From positions 1,116,001 through 1,180,000 of the forward strand of contig NZ_JALGBH010000001.1 in NCBI RefSeq assembly GCF_022809115.1: a stretch of 64,000 nucleotides of DNA. Reading direction: 5' to 3'. The notes below the pieces were generated by a model. That model saw nothing but the letters and a program-made list of their open reading frames with translations. It had not been told where the DNA came from and did no database searches. Below are positions 46,056 to 54,516 of this stretch, piece after piece. The first letter of the stretch is position 1. The number at the start of each line of letters is the position of its first letter. This DNA is from Pedobacter montanisoli. Its GTDB lineage: Bacteria > Bacteroidota > Bacteroidia > Sphingobacteriales > Sphingobacteriaceae. Position numbers and translations under genes: made by a program.

Positions 46056-46886
46056 ATGGAAAATAGAACAGTCGGAATTTTAGGGTGTGGATGGTTTGGT
46101 TTGCCTTTTGCCAAAACTTTGGTAAAATCAGGCTATGAAGTTAAAGGCTCAACTACCCGTACCGCTAAGTTGAAAGAGTTAGAAGAATCCGGAATTAGGC
46201 CTTATCAGATTAATTTAAATGATACTGGAGAATTGCCTCCTGATTTTTTTGATGTTGATGTACTTTTCATAAGTGTACCACCACGTGCCAAATCCGAAGA
46301 TGTATCTCAATATCCTAAGAAGATGAGTGCAGTGGTTAAAGCAGCTGAAGGAAAAGTAAAGCATCTCGTTTTTATTAGTTCTGTAGGCATTTTTGAAGAT
46401 GGAAACTCTCAGGTTGACGAAAATTCTATACCCCAACCTGATACGGATGCCGGGAGGGCATTGCTCGCAGCTGAGGCAGTTTTTAATAGCAATACTAAGT
46501 TTGAAACTACTATCATTCGTTTTGCGGGTTTAATAGGTCCAGGACGAAATCTGGCTAAATTTTTTGCAGGACGAAATCATATACCTAATGGAGAAGCTCC
46601 AATTAATCTTATTGTATTGGAAGATTGCATTGGCATTTGCTTGCAATTATTAGCTAAAAATGCGTTTGGAAGAATTTATCACGCAGTTTGCCCACACCAT
46701 CCAACAAGAGCAGATTTTTATACGGCTTTGGCAAAAAATACAGGATATGAAACACCTGAGTTTGTATGTGAAAAAGGCACATGGAAACAAATAGATAGTT
46801 TCAACGTGCCTCGTATCTTAAATTATGAATTTATGGTAAGCAATTGGTTCAGTTGGATTGCAGAACAGGATATCAATTCGCTTTAA
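46056..46886 (+). CDS. NAD(P)-dependent epimerase/SDR-like protein
   Basis: 276 residues. The N-terminal Rossmann motif is VGILGCGWFGLPFAKTLV (about 5-22), then KGSTTRTAKL; HLVFISSVGIFEDG and TTIIRFAGLIGPGRNLAKFF match extended SDR segments, but the usual YxxxK is not obvious. Similar to the YeeZ-type epimerase-like proteins. I prefer the ATG at 46056 (MENRTVGILG) over that at 46038, because it starts nearer the Rossmann strand and the upstream TTATTTTG resembles a promoter element. Overlaps the convergent hydrolase gene by 14 bases. Confidence 0.82.
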   Translation: MENRTVGILGCGWFGLPFAKTLVKSGYEVKGSTTRTAKLKELEESGIRPYQINLNDTGELPPDFFDVDVLFISVPPRAKSEDVSQYPKKMSAVVKAAEGKVKHLVFISSVGIFEDGNSQVDENSIPQPDTDAGRALLAAEAVFNSNTKFETTIIRFAGLIGPGRNLAKFFAGRNHIPNGEAPINLIVLEDCIGICLQLLAKNAFGRIYHAVCPHHPTRADFYTALAKNTGYETPEFVCEKGTWKQIDSFNVPRILNYEFMVSNWFSWIAEQDINSL

Positions 46887-48186
46887 TCCAATTGGCCAGA
46901 TCATCAATAAGCTGCTCACTTACGTTTGCAGGTTTCTGGTACTGCATAATATTGCCTTTTTCTGTTTGCACACTTAAGAGGTGATTTAATTCAGGGTATA
47001 ACTTTAAGGTTACGTTTTTCTTTTTGCCAAGCTCATTATTCCAGATGTTAAAATCAGTTTCTGTAACCTGAAAATCGTTTCCGCCCTGTAAGATATATAT
47101 ACGCTGTTTATTTAGTTTTTTTGCTGTAGCAAGCTGATCGTAATTATTGAGGTCTATCCAGTATGAAGCAGGTAATCCGCCAATAGCAGAGTCTGGTTTC
47201 ATGTTTGGCAATAACTTGGTAATCTTAGTTTTCTCCAATTCGGTCATAGCCTTTTGAAGCTCATCTTTCATGGCCTGAGAAGTATCTTTACTCAGCTCAA
47301 ACATGTATTTATTCTGGTCTGCAATGATATCGGTAAGTTTACGGGCAGGGGCTGAAACTAGTACAATTCCTTTTAAATCAGATACTAATGTAGCAATTCT
47401 GGGTGCAAGCATACCGCCTAAGCTATGTCCTAAAACATAAATATTTTTCAAATCTGCTCCTGGTATTTTTTTAGCCAGCTCTAGCGCTAAAACAGCATCA
47501 TCCAATGTTTCTTCTTTTACTGTAAAAGCACCTTTAAAATCATTTGGATAAATTAAAGTTCTTTTAACATATCTTACCGTAGCAATACCTTTTGCAGCCA
47601 GACCAGCTGCCATATCTTTAAAAGGTTTGTTCGGGCCAACGGTTTCGTCCATATCACTAGGACCAGAACCGTGTACCAGAACCACTACAGGAAAACTTTT
47701 TACATTTTTAGGTGTGGTGATGACAGTAGCTAACTGGTGATTAGGAAATTCGATATAAGTAGATTTTTCTACATATACATTTGTGTCTGCATATGAAGGC
47801 TTTTGGTAAGTAATGGCTTTAGGAAGGAGTTGCAGACCTACAATTTTTTCGCTTTTATCAAACAGCATTACAAAATCCTGTGTGTCATTCTCAAAAACTC
47901 CATTTAAAATTACCGCAAAAAAATCACCCTGATTTTTGCTCTGTATGGCATCTATGCTTTTTACTTTCCCTAATCTACTTTCGAGCAGATTAGCCAATTG
48001 CTTTAGATTTTCAGTAGAAACTTTGGTTTTTGCCTCATCAGAGAAATAATTGTGAGCCTCATCGAGCTTGTTTTCAAAAAACAAATCGAAAAAGGTATTG
48101 GCCTTATTAAAAAGGCTTAAAACGTTCTGGGCAAAAGAGCTCAGGCTAAAAACGCTTAACAGCAGTATTAAGAAAAATTTTTTCAT
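46873..48186 (-). CDS. Secreted alpha/beta hydrolase with N-terminal DUF3887-like domain
   Basis: 437 residues from ATG at 48186, with a signal peptide (cut after LSSFAQ, about 20). Residues 25-125 look like DUF3887 (NTF2-like), followed by an alpha/beta-hydrolase: oxyanion region VVLVHGSGPSDMDET, nucleophile elbow VLGHSLGGMLAPRIA, late ILQGGNDFQV (acid) and YPELNHLL (His). Probably a periplasmic esterase or peptidase of unknown substrate. A TTG 12 bases upstream is an unlikely start. Confidence 0.9.
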   Translation of the reverse strand: MKKFFLILLLSVFSLSSFAQNVLSLFNKANTFFDLFFENKLDEAHNYFSDEAKTKVSTENLKQLANLLESRLGKVKSIDAIQSKNQGDFFAVILNGVFENDTQDFVMLFDKSEKIVGLQLLPKAITYQKPSYADTNVYVEKSTYIEFPNHQLATVITTPKNVKSFPVVVLVHGSGPSDMDETVGPNKPFKDMAAGLAAKGIATVRYVKRTLIYPNDFKGAFTVKEETLDDAVLALELAKKIPGADLKNIYVLGHSLGGMLAPRIATLVSDLKGIVLVSAPARKLTDIIADQNKYMFELSKDTSQAMKDELQKAMTELEKTKITKLLPNMKPDSAIGGLPASYWIDLNNYDQLATAKKLNKQRIYILQGGNDFQVTETDFNIWNNELGKKKNVTLKLYPELNHLLSVQTEKGNIMQYQKPANVSEQLIDDLANWIKAN

Positions 48187-48350
48187 GTGTATCTTCAAAA
48201 TGTCTGAAAGACCAAATGTAATAATATTTACTACGAAAACAACGTAGGCTATTGTTAATACCTGTTAAAAATAAAGAAACCTTTATTGTGCGGGTTTACA
48301 AGACTTTCTAGGGGAAACGATCTATTTCATTTGAGAGCGAAAAACAAATA

Positions 48351-48394
48351 AACTTTGACAAACCCATTCACTTATCACGAAGCTTGTCAAAGTT
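48351..48394. repeat. Intergenic inverted repeat after the OsmC gene
   Basis: AACTTTGACAA at 48351-48361 pairs exactly with TTGTCAAAGTT at 48384-48394, with a 22-base loop. It lies 20 bases past the OsmC stop on the minus strand. No good T tract follows, so it is more likely a small interspersed palindrome than a canonical terminator. Confidence 0.55.
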
Positions 48395-48414
48395 GTGTAG
48401 TTAAGAATTTATAC

Positions 48415-48831
48415 TTATACCAATTCGGCACTCATGGTAATTTCTGCATTAAGCAGCTTAGAGATGGGACAATTATTTTTAGCATCATTGGCCAGCTCTT
48501 CAAACTTCTCTTTGGTTAAGCCCGGCGCTTTCACACTTACTTCGAGATGTATTTTATCTATTTCGCCTTTTTCAGTATTAAAGTTTACGCTTGATTTTGT
48601 TCTGATCGAATCAGGAATAACATTGGCCTCAGAGATATTAAAACTTAGTTTCATGCTAAAACATCCAGCATGTGCTGCTGCAATCAGCTCTTCGGGATTA
48701 GTACCTGCTCCATTCTCAAACCTGCTTTTAAAGCCATATTGAGCTTCGCTCAAAACCGTACTTTGTGTACTTAATTTTCCGGAGCCCTCTTTTCCGGTGC
48801 CATTCCAAATGGCAGTTGCATATCGGTTCAT
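48415..48831 (-). CDS. OsmC family peroxiredoxin
   Basis: 138 residues, full OsmC fold. The two redox cysteines are visible in [14 protein letters not shown] (about Cys56) and [11 protein letters not shown] (about Cys121). The [13 protein letters not shown] context is the OsmC subgroup signature. Detoxifies organic hydroperoxides with thiol reductants; in bacillithiol-making bacteria related proteins may use that thiol, and bshA is at the right end of this window, but this link is only a suggestion. Single gene. Confidence 0.93.
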   Translation of the reverse strand: MNRYATAIWNGTGKEGSGKLSTQSTVLSEAQYGFKSRFENGAGTNPEELIAAAHAGCFSMKLSFNISEANVIPDSIRTKSSVNFNTEKGEIDKIHLEVSVKAPGLTKEKFEELANDAKNNCPISKLLNAEITMSAELV

Positions 48832-48922
48832 AATTTTAAGGTTAAGTTTTACTTCTTTTAAATAATGTTTTTAGCCTGCTGATTGTTTTAATACATTTGA
48901 TAAAATTTAGTTCAAATCAGTT

Positions 48923-49402
48923 ATGACTTCTAACGAACAACTCATCAACAAGTTTTATACTGCCTTTGCCGGTAGTGATTTTAAGACTATGCAGAAAAGC
49001 TATGCTGATGAAGCCAGGTTTAATGATCCTGTATTTGGCAATCTGGATGCTACACAGGTACGTGCCATGTGGCAAATGTTGATTAGCAGAGGTAAAGAGC
49101 TTAAAATAGAATTTGGACAAATTGAGCAACAGGATGAAGAAAGGGTTACTGCTGTTTGGCAGGCTTCATATCTTTTTACTGCCACCGGAAAAAAAGTAAT
49201 CAATAATGTAAAATCTTCTTTTGAGATTAAAGAAGGTAAGATTATTAATCAAACCGATGAATTTGATTTTAAAAAATGGGCAAAACAAGCCTTTGGTTTT
49301 GGGGGTTGGTTATTGGGCGGAACAAGAAACTTTAAAGAAAAGGTAGGAGAGCAGGCCCGAAAAAATTTAACGGCTTTTATGAAAAAAATCAGTCAACCGT
49401 AA
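48923..49402 (+). CDS. NTF2-like/SnoaL-like protein
   Basis: 159 residues. N-terminal 115 residues have the cone-fold pattern of SnoaL/NTF2-like proteins (NEQLINKFYTAFAGSDFKTM, ARFNDPVFGNLD, INNVKSSFEIKEGKI, INQTDEFDF). The C-terminal 40 residues are basic (KEKVGEQARKNLTAFMKK). Catalytic or binding role not predictable. Convergent with clpS, overlapping by 14 bases. Confidence 0.85.
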   Translation: MTSNEQLINKFYTAFAGSDFKTMQKSYADEARFNDPVFGNLDATQVRAMWQMLISRGKELKIEFGQIEQQDEERVTAVWQASYLFTATGKKVINNVKSSFEIKEGKIINQTDEFDFKKWAKQAFGFGGWLLGGTRNFKEKVGEQARKNLTAFMKKISQP

Positions 49403-49670
49403 CCTCAAGACCTTCGGCTTTTAATATTTTCCGGTAAACCTCCATTTCTGTAAAAGAACCCTCTAAAATTGCACATTTACCTTTGGTATGTACCTCCCAT
49501 GCAATTTTTTCGGCCTGGCTTTCGGTATAATCCAGGTATTTCATCATACACCAGATTACGTGATCAAAAGTATTTACATCGTCGTTCCATAAAATTAAAC
49601 GATGTATCGTCTTTAACGAAGTTAAGATCTCTTCGAGCGTAAAAGTTTCTTCTTTTGTTTGGGTGGACAT
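49389..49670 (-). CDS. clpS: ATP-dependent Clp protease adaptor ClpS
   Basis: 93 residues. Core motif LILWNDDVNTFDHVIWCMM corresponds to the family NDDxTPMxFV region that binds N-degron residues, and ESQAEKIAWEVHTKGKCAIL is the ClpS helix and loop with the H/G pair. Delivers N-end-rule substrates to ClpAP-type machines; clpA and clpC are not in this window. A -7 box ends 4 bases upstream of the ATG. Confidence 0.95.
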   Translation of the reverse strand: MSTQTKEETFTLEEILTSLKTIHRLILWNDDVNTFDHVIWCMMKYLDYTESQAEKIAWEVHTKGKCAILEGSFTEMEVYRKILKAEGLEVTVD

Positions 49671-49674
49671 GCTA

Positions 49675-49682
49675 CAAATTTA
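49675..49682 (-). promoter_or_regulatory. -7 promoter box of clpS
   Basis: TAAATTTG on the minus strand, 4 bases from the clpS ATG at 49670. Confidence 0.6.
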
Positions 49683-49730
49683 CTAAAAAATAGAATTTCA
49701 TATTTAAATAAAACTGTGGTCAGATTTTCC

Positions 49731-50645
49731 TTAGTAATATTTTTCCATGCCTTTTGCTGGCTCCCATTTGCTTTGAGGTTCAAAATAGTTCCATAACATT
49801 TTACTTAAATTACGGATCAGCGTTGTGCCTTCATTATCATGCTTCCATGAAGTGTCTTTCTGATTTTTGGTAGCAATACAAAAAACATAATCGCCATGGG
49901 GTGCATTTACCATAACCACTTCAGAACGTGCGGGATCAACCGCACCAGATTTAGAAGCAGCTTGTACATAAGGTGGAATTTCAGATAAAGCCTCATGGTC
50001 AAAATAAATCCTGATGAGATTTCTGTAAATACGTTCAGAAGCGGCTTCACTAATTATTTTCCCCTGTCTGATCATGGTAAGCAGAGTAGCCATTTCGCGT
50101 GGGGTGGTCTGTCCCCAGCCATATTTTCGCTGGTTTGCACCTCGTCCGGGCGTACGTGAATTTACACGAGTATGGGCAAAACCATATTTTTCTAATAACC
50201 CATTAATAGTTTCTCCACCTCCGGCCATGCTCTGGCACCATAAGCTTGCTGTATTATCGCTTGTTGTGATCATGAGCATTAGAACTTTAGGCAGCCATAT
50301 TTTTTCACCATTTTTAAAAGAGCCTAAAATATCTTCTCCAGCATAAAGCAAGCTGTCTTTATAAGTAAGAGAAGCGTTGTAATCCAGCTCTCCCTGGTCA
50401 ATCTTGTTAAACATCCCAATGGTTATAGGTATTTTAACCATACTAGCAGTAGGAAATATACTATCAGCATTGAGGCTTGCAACTTTACCTGTTTTAAGTG
50501 ATTTTACATAAATACCTACATCCCCGTTAAAGCCTTTGGCTAAATCGGTAATCATTTTCTGAAGTTTGGTGTCTGTCTTTTCTGTTTGAGCAAATGAAAA
50601 GAAACTGGCAAAGCTTAATAAGATGATACAGTATAAATTACGCAT
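49731..50645 (-). CDS. Class A beta-lactamase-like serine hydrolase lacking a visible Glu166 motif
   Basis: 304 residues with a signal peptide (cut after FFSFAQ, about 20). SxxK is Ser68-Met-Val-Lys71 (PTASMVKIP), SDN is 129-131 (TTSDNTASLW) and KSG is 232-234 (ASKSGAV), all at class A spacing. The omega-loop stretch between residues 158 and 184 (HTRVNSRTPGRGANQR, then GWGQTTPREMA) has no ExxxN motif, which normally supplies the deacylating Glu. So beta-lactamase activity is doubtful; a penicillin-binding or other hydrolase role is possible. A promoter box lies 21 bases upstream. Confidence 0.85.
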   Translation of the reverse strand: MRNLYCIILLSFASFFSFAQTEKTDTKLQKMITDLAKGFNGDVGIYVKSLKTGKVASLNADSIFPTASMVKIPITIGMFNKIDQGELDYNASLTYKDSLLYAGEDILGSFKNGEKIWLPKVLMLMITTSDNTASLWCQSMAGGGETINGLLEKYGFAHTRVNSRTPGRGANQRKYGWGQTTPREMATLLTMIRQGKIISEAASERIYRNLIRIYFDHEALSEIPPYVQAASKSGAVDPARSEVVMVNAPHGDYVFCIATKNQKDTSWKHDNEGTTLIRNLSKMLWNYFEPQSKWEPAKGMEKYY

Positions 50646-50666
50646 AGTTTTAAATCTGGTGTTTTA

Positions 50667-50674
50667 CAAATTTA
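50667..50674 (-). promoter_or_regulatory. -7 promoter box of the beta-lactamase-like gene
   Basis: TAAATTTG (TAnnTTTG) on the minus strand, 21 bases from the ATG at 50645. Confidence 0.5.
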
Positions 50675-50755
50675 TAAAACCTTTTACCATTTTTAATGCT
50701 TATCTTTTGTTTAAGTTATAATCAGCTCTACTTAGCTACATAAGGGGTAAATTAG

Positions 50756-50763
50756 TATTTTTG
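50756..50763 (+). promoter_or_regulatory. -7 promoter box of the FabH-like gene
   Basis: TATTTTTG (TAnnTTTG) ends 17 bases before the ATG at 50781. Confidence 0.5.
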
Positions 50764-50780
50764 TTATCAAACCATCATAT

Positions 50781-51827
50781 ATGTACAGTTCAAAAATTGC
50801 GGGAATAGGGCATTATGTGCCTAAAAATATTTATACCAATAATGATTTATCACGTTTCATGGAAACCAGCGATGAATGGATACAGGAGCGTACGGGTATA
50901 AAGGAACGCAGATTTGCGGATCGTTTTGCAGAAACGACTACCACAATGGGTATCGAAGCCGCCAAAATTGCCATTGAACGTGCAGGTATTACTGAACAGG
51001 ATATCGATTTTATCATTTTTGCTACGTTAAGTCCTGATTATTATTTTCCGGGATGTGGTGTTTTGCTGCAACGTGAAATGAAAATGAAAGAAGTAGGAGC
51101 ATTGGATATTCGCAACCAGTGTTCGGGCTTTGTATATGCCTTGTCTGTTGCCGATCAGTTTATTAAAACAGGGATGTACAAAAATATTTTGGTAGTGGGC
51201 AGTGAAAAGCATTCGTTTGCTATGGATTTTCAAACCCGGAGCAGAAATGTTTCTGTAATTTTTGGAGATGGAGCAGGTGCTGTTGTTCTGCAACGGGCAG
51301 ATCAAGAAGGTCAGGGAATTTTAAGTACGCATTTACATAGCGATGGAGCTGATGCAGAGATATTAGCTATGCACTATCCGGGTGCACATGCCAATAAATG
51401 GTTGCCAGATAATCCACCTTTTCCGGATCAGGAATTGGGAGGTTTGTTTTTAACGCATGAGCAATTAGATAGCGGTGCTGCGCTTCCTTATATGGATGGC
51501 CCAGCAGTATTCAAAAAAGCCGTAGTTAAATTTCCAGAGGTAATTAACGAAGCCTTAGCTAAAAACGGCTTTACGGCTAAGGATATTGATTTACTGGTTC
51601 CGCATCAGGCCAATTTACGGATCAGTCAGTACGTACAGCAATTATTGGGTTTACCTGATGATAAGGTTTTTAACAATATACAGAAATACGGAAATACTAC
51701 GGCAGCATCTGTGCCTTTGGCATTGAGTGAAGCTTGGGAAGCCGGAAAAGTTAAACAAGGTGATCTGGTTTGTCTTGCCGCATTTGGTTCGGGTTTTACC
51801 TGGGCAAGTGCGCTGATCAGATGGTAA
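50781..51827 (+). CDS. 3-oxoacyl-ACP synthase III family protein (FabH-like)
   Basis: 348 residues, thiolase fold. Catalytic triad is visible: Cys114 (RNQCSGFVYA), His275 (LVPHQANLR) and Asn305 (QKYGNTTAAS). It has an additional stretch at about 185-235 (NKWLPDNPPFPDQE) relative to the shortest FabH enzymes, seen in a FabH-like subgroup. May start fatty acid or related lipid synthesis by condensing acyl-CoA with malonyl-ACP; no acyl carrier protein gene is adjacent, so it may be an accessory rather than the housekeeping enzyme. Confidence 0.9.
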   Translation: MYSSKIAGIGHYVPKNIYTNNDLSRFMETSDEWIQERTGIKERRFADRFAETTTTMGIEAAKIAIERAGITEQDIDFIIFATLSPDYYFPGCGVLLQREMKMKEVGALDIRNQCSGFVYALSVADQFIKTGMYKNILVVGSEKHSFAMDFQTRSRNVSVIFGDGAGAVVLQRADQEGQGILSTHLHSDGADAEILAMHYPGAHANKWLPDNPPFPDQELGGLFLTHEQLDSGAALPYMDGPAVFKKAVVKFPEVINEALAKNGFTAKDIDLLVPHQANLRISQYVQQLLGLPDDKVFNNIQKYGNTTAASVPLALSEAWEAGKVKQGDLVCLAAFGSGFTWASALIRW

Positions 51828-51834
51828 ATATCAA

Positions 51835-52764
51835 TTAACCACGAGTTTCATTACCATTGTAAATACTCAGGTAACTTTCATAGCGTGAAAGCTCAATTTC
51901 GCCATTTTCAACAGCTTTGATTACGGCGCAACCCGGCTCGTTAATGTGCCTGCAATTGTTAAACTTGCACTGATTTAAGCGCTCACGCATTTCAACAAAG
52001 AAATGGCTGAGCTCTTCTTTCTCTATATCTACAATGCCTAACTCGCGTATGCCAGGCGTATCTATCAGTTGACCGCCAAATGGTAATTGGTACATTTCTG
52101 CAAAAGTAGTGGTATGTTGTCCTTTATCACTCCATTCACTCACTTCTCCCGTTTTGATGCTAAAACCGGGTAAAATGGCATTAATTAAGCTTGATTTGCC
52201 AACTCCTGAATGTCCCGAAAATAAAGTGGTTTTGTCTTTAAGCAATGCTTTGATCTGCTCTATGTTTGTACCTTTTAAAGCCGATACTTCATAGCAGGGA
52301 TAACCTATTTTCTCATAAATGGCTTTGTATTCGGCCAAAATTTCTAAACCATATTCATTAAACAGGTCTAGTTTGTTAAAGATGATGCAGGTTGGTATAT
52401 CATAGGCTTCGGCAGTAACCAAAAAACGATCTATAAAACCTAAAGATGTTCTGGGTGAAGCTAAAGTAACAATTAGAAATGCCTGATCTAAATTAGCAGC
52501 TATGATCTGGGCTTGTTTGCTCAGGTTGATCGATTTGCGGATGATATAGTTTTTACGTTCATGCAAATGGTCAATCACTCCTGTTTGGGCATTTGGTTCA
52601 AGTTCAAAATCTACATTATCGCCCACCGCAACAGGATTTGTGGTTTGTATGCCTTTAATCCTGAATTTTCCCTTGATACGGCAATCGTACACTTGCCCGT
52701 TATCGGCCAGCACTTGATACCAACTTCCCGTAGATTTAATAACTAATCCATGCATATTGGGCAT
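51835..52764 (-). CDS. rsgA: Ribosome small subunit-dependent GTPase A
   Basis: 309 residues. N-terminal OB fold (about 1-65), then a circularly permuted GTPase: NKLD (G4, about 130), SALKG (G5), GHSGVGKSSLINA (G1, Walker A) and DTPGIRELG (G3). The C-terminal zinc site is CKFNNCRHINEPGCAV. Helps mature the 30S subunit. Convergent with the FabH-like gene, 7 bases apart. Two in-frame ATGs (52764 and 52755) are possible; I keep the longer. Confidence 0.96.
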   Translation of the reverse strand: MPNMHGLVIKSTGSWYQVLADNGQVYDCRIKGKFRIKGIQTTNPVAVGDNVDFELEPNAQTGVIDHLHERKNYIIRKSINLSKQAQIIAANLDQAFLIVTLASPRTSLGFIDRFLVTAEAYDIPTCIIFNKLDLFNEYGLEILAEYKAIYEKIGYPCYEVSALKGTNIEQIKALLKDKTTLFSGHSGVGKSSLINAILPGFSIKTGEVSEWSDKGQHTTTFAEMYQLPFGGQLIDTPGIRELGIVDIEKEELSHFFVEMRERLNQCKFNNCRHINEPGCAVIKAVENGEIELSRYESYLSIYNGNETRG

Positions 52765-52840
52765 AAAGGTATAAAAAACATTTTTCTGAAATGTAATTCA
52801 ATTGTTTATCCATCTTTGTAAAAGCCCTGAGATACAGCTT

Positions 52841-53962
52841 TTATTTCTTCTCTAGCTCTAGAGCATACTGTTTGAGTAAAAACCTATAAGCCTCGTAACT
52901 ATGATGAAAAAGAGATTTATCAATCTCAGTTTTGAAATGACGTTCGTAATTTTCATCAGCCATTAAAGCTACGGTTACCCCGGGAGTTACAAAATGAGTG
53001 GTATTTGCCATAGGCTCTAACTGTAAGCCCGGTAAAGCAGTCTTTACCATTTTTTCTACTGTTTTTCCTAGGTATTGTTGGTAAGCTTTAGATGATTTTT
53101 CGGCTTTGCGCTCCATACTCTTGAAAGCATTTTTTAAAATGATGCGTTTAAAAAAAGAAAGATTGCCTACATGCTCATAAATAGTGATGAAAGGATTAGG
53201 CTTGTTCATATCGGTAGCCAGTTGTTGCGTGGTAAAAGGCATTTCGGGTACAGGATCTACATTGCTAATGAGGCTAAATGCCTGATTGGAATGCATAATA
53301 TGCTGGAAATTATACGCAAAATACATATTGCTCATTTTAGCTGGGGCTGTTGCATAATTTTTTAGGACTAACTCGGGATAAGTACCGTGCTTTTTTAAAT
53401 AAGCCAGCCAGGCCGTTACATAAATGCTGATAGAACCGCCCTGACTGTGACCCGTAACTAAATATTTATGGTAACCTTTATGGTATAAAGAATCTATTTT
53501 GGGTGCTATTTCCTTAGATAGATAAGCAAAACTTACCAGGAAACCTGCATGCACGGCTGCGCGGTCATCGTCTGCTAAATAATATTTTATGGTATCTGAA
53601 GGAGCAATGATAACCTTTCCTTTGGCAGGAATCATGGCACAATAGAAATCTGCCAGTAATGATTTAGGGTCTTTGGTGGTACCTCTTAATGAAATGATTA
53701 CGGTAGAATCTGACCTCAACCAAAAATCTACCATATTATCTAAGCCTACACTTTTGGAACGCGACAAAAAGCTATATCCATTAAGGAAAGCCTGAAACTT
53801 ATTGCCTTTTAATGTATCTGTAAAGGCAGAATTGATTTTTAGCATTTCATCACATTCCTGTGCATTAAAACCGGGATTAAAAGTAAAGGGCTTTTGCTGC
53901 GCAAAAGAGCTTATAACAATGCCAAGCATCATTATACATTGCAGGTAGAGAGTCTTTTTCAT
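52841..53962 (-). CDS. Secreted class 3 lipase-like protein
   Basis: 373 residues with a signal peptide (cut after ISSFAQ, about 21). The nucleophile elbow YLVTGHSQGGSISIYV (GHSQG) and the preceding STVIISLRGTTKDPKS (oxyanion-type strand) are as in lipase class 3. The DPVPEMPF segment probably holds the catalytic Asp; a His occurs late (NTTHFVTPG). Predicted periplasmic or extracellular lipase/esterase. Monocistronic as far as can be seen. Confidence 0.88.
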   Translation of the reverse strand: MKKTLYLQCIMMLGIVISSFAQQKPFTFNPGFNAQECDEMLKINSAFTDTLKGNKFQAFLNGYSFLSRSKSVGLDNMVDFWLRSDSTVIISLRGTTKDPKSLLADFYCAMIPAKGKVIIAPSDTIKYYLADDDRAAVHAGFLVSFAYLSKEIAPKIDSLYHKGYHKYLVTGHSQGGSISIYVTAWLAYLKKHGTYPELVLKNYATAPAKMSNMYFAYNFQHIMHSNQAFSLISNVDPVPEMPFTTQQLATDMNKPNPFITIYEHVGNLSFFKRIILKNAFKSMERKAEKSSKAYQQYLGKTVEKMVKTALPGLQLEPMANTTHFVTPGVTVALMADENYERHFKTEIDKSLFHHSYEAYRFLLKQYALELEKK

Positions 53963-54021
53963 GTTATAGTTCTATAGAAATGAAACCTATATCCCTAAAG
54001 TTAAAAAGATCCTTTAATTTT

Positions 54022-54495
54022 TTATAATGTCATTTTAAGCATGAGCATATCTTTTAATAAGATACCATTCTCATATATAGGCTCTTCATAATTATTTATG
54101 AAGAAATTCTCTTTAAGCGCAAATGGTATAAAGCCTGCCTTTTGGTAGAAGTTGATTTGCTGAATAGCACAGTCGGGAGTACCTACAATTAAGCTTTTAT
54201 AGTTCTGCTGAGTGGCTATTTGTTTAATATTTGAGATTAACCATGAACCTATGCCTTTTCCTCTGAGCTTTTCAGTAATTGCAATATTTTTGATTTCGAG
54301 TTTAGTATTATCAATTTTGAACAGCACAAATACCGCAATTTTTTCATGGCTAATTTTATCTGTTACCAGATATACCTCCGATTGAAAAATATATTTACGG
54401 ACAGCAGCCTCAGTTTCATCGGCCATTAACAGTAGATCAAGAGGTAAGAGCTCGTTCTTTTGCAGCAGAACAATGGCATAGTTGTTATTGAACAT
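54022..54495 (-). CDS. GNAT family N-acetyltransferase
   Basis: 157 residues from the ATG at 54495; a TTG two codons earlier is unlikely. Motif A is IAITEKLRGKGIGSWLISNI (R/QxxGxG/A, acetyl-CoA site, about 85-104), followed by NFYQKAGF. Substrate unknown. It lies 21 bases after the MoxR ATPase gene on the same strand, the last gene of the SurA-MoxR group, perhaps by chance. Confidence 0.88.
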   Translation of the reverse strand: MFNNNYAIVLLQKNELLPLDLLLMADETEAAVRKYIFQSEVYLVTDKISHEKIAVFVLFKIDNTKLEIKNIAITEKLRGKGIGSWLISNIKQIATQQNYKSLIVGTPDCAIQQINFYQKAGFIPFALKENFFINNYEEPIYENGILLKDMLMLKMTL

Positions 54496-54516
54496 CTTCA
54501 AATAACAGAAATAGAC

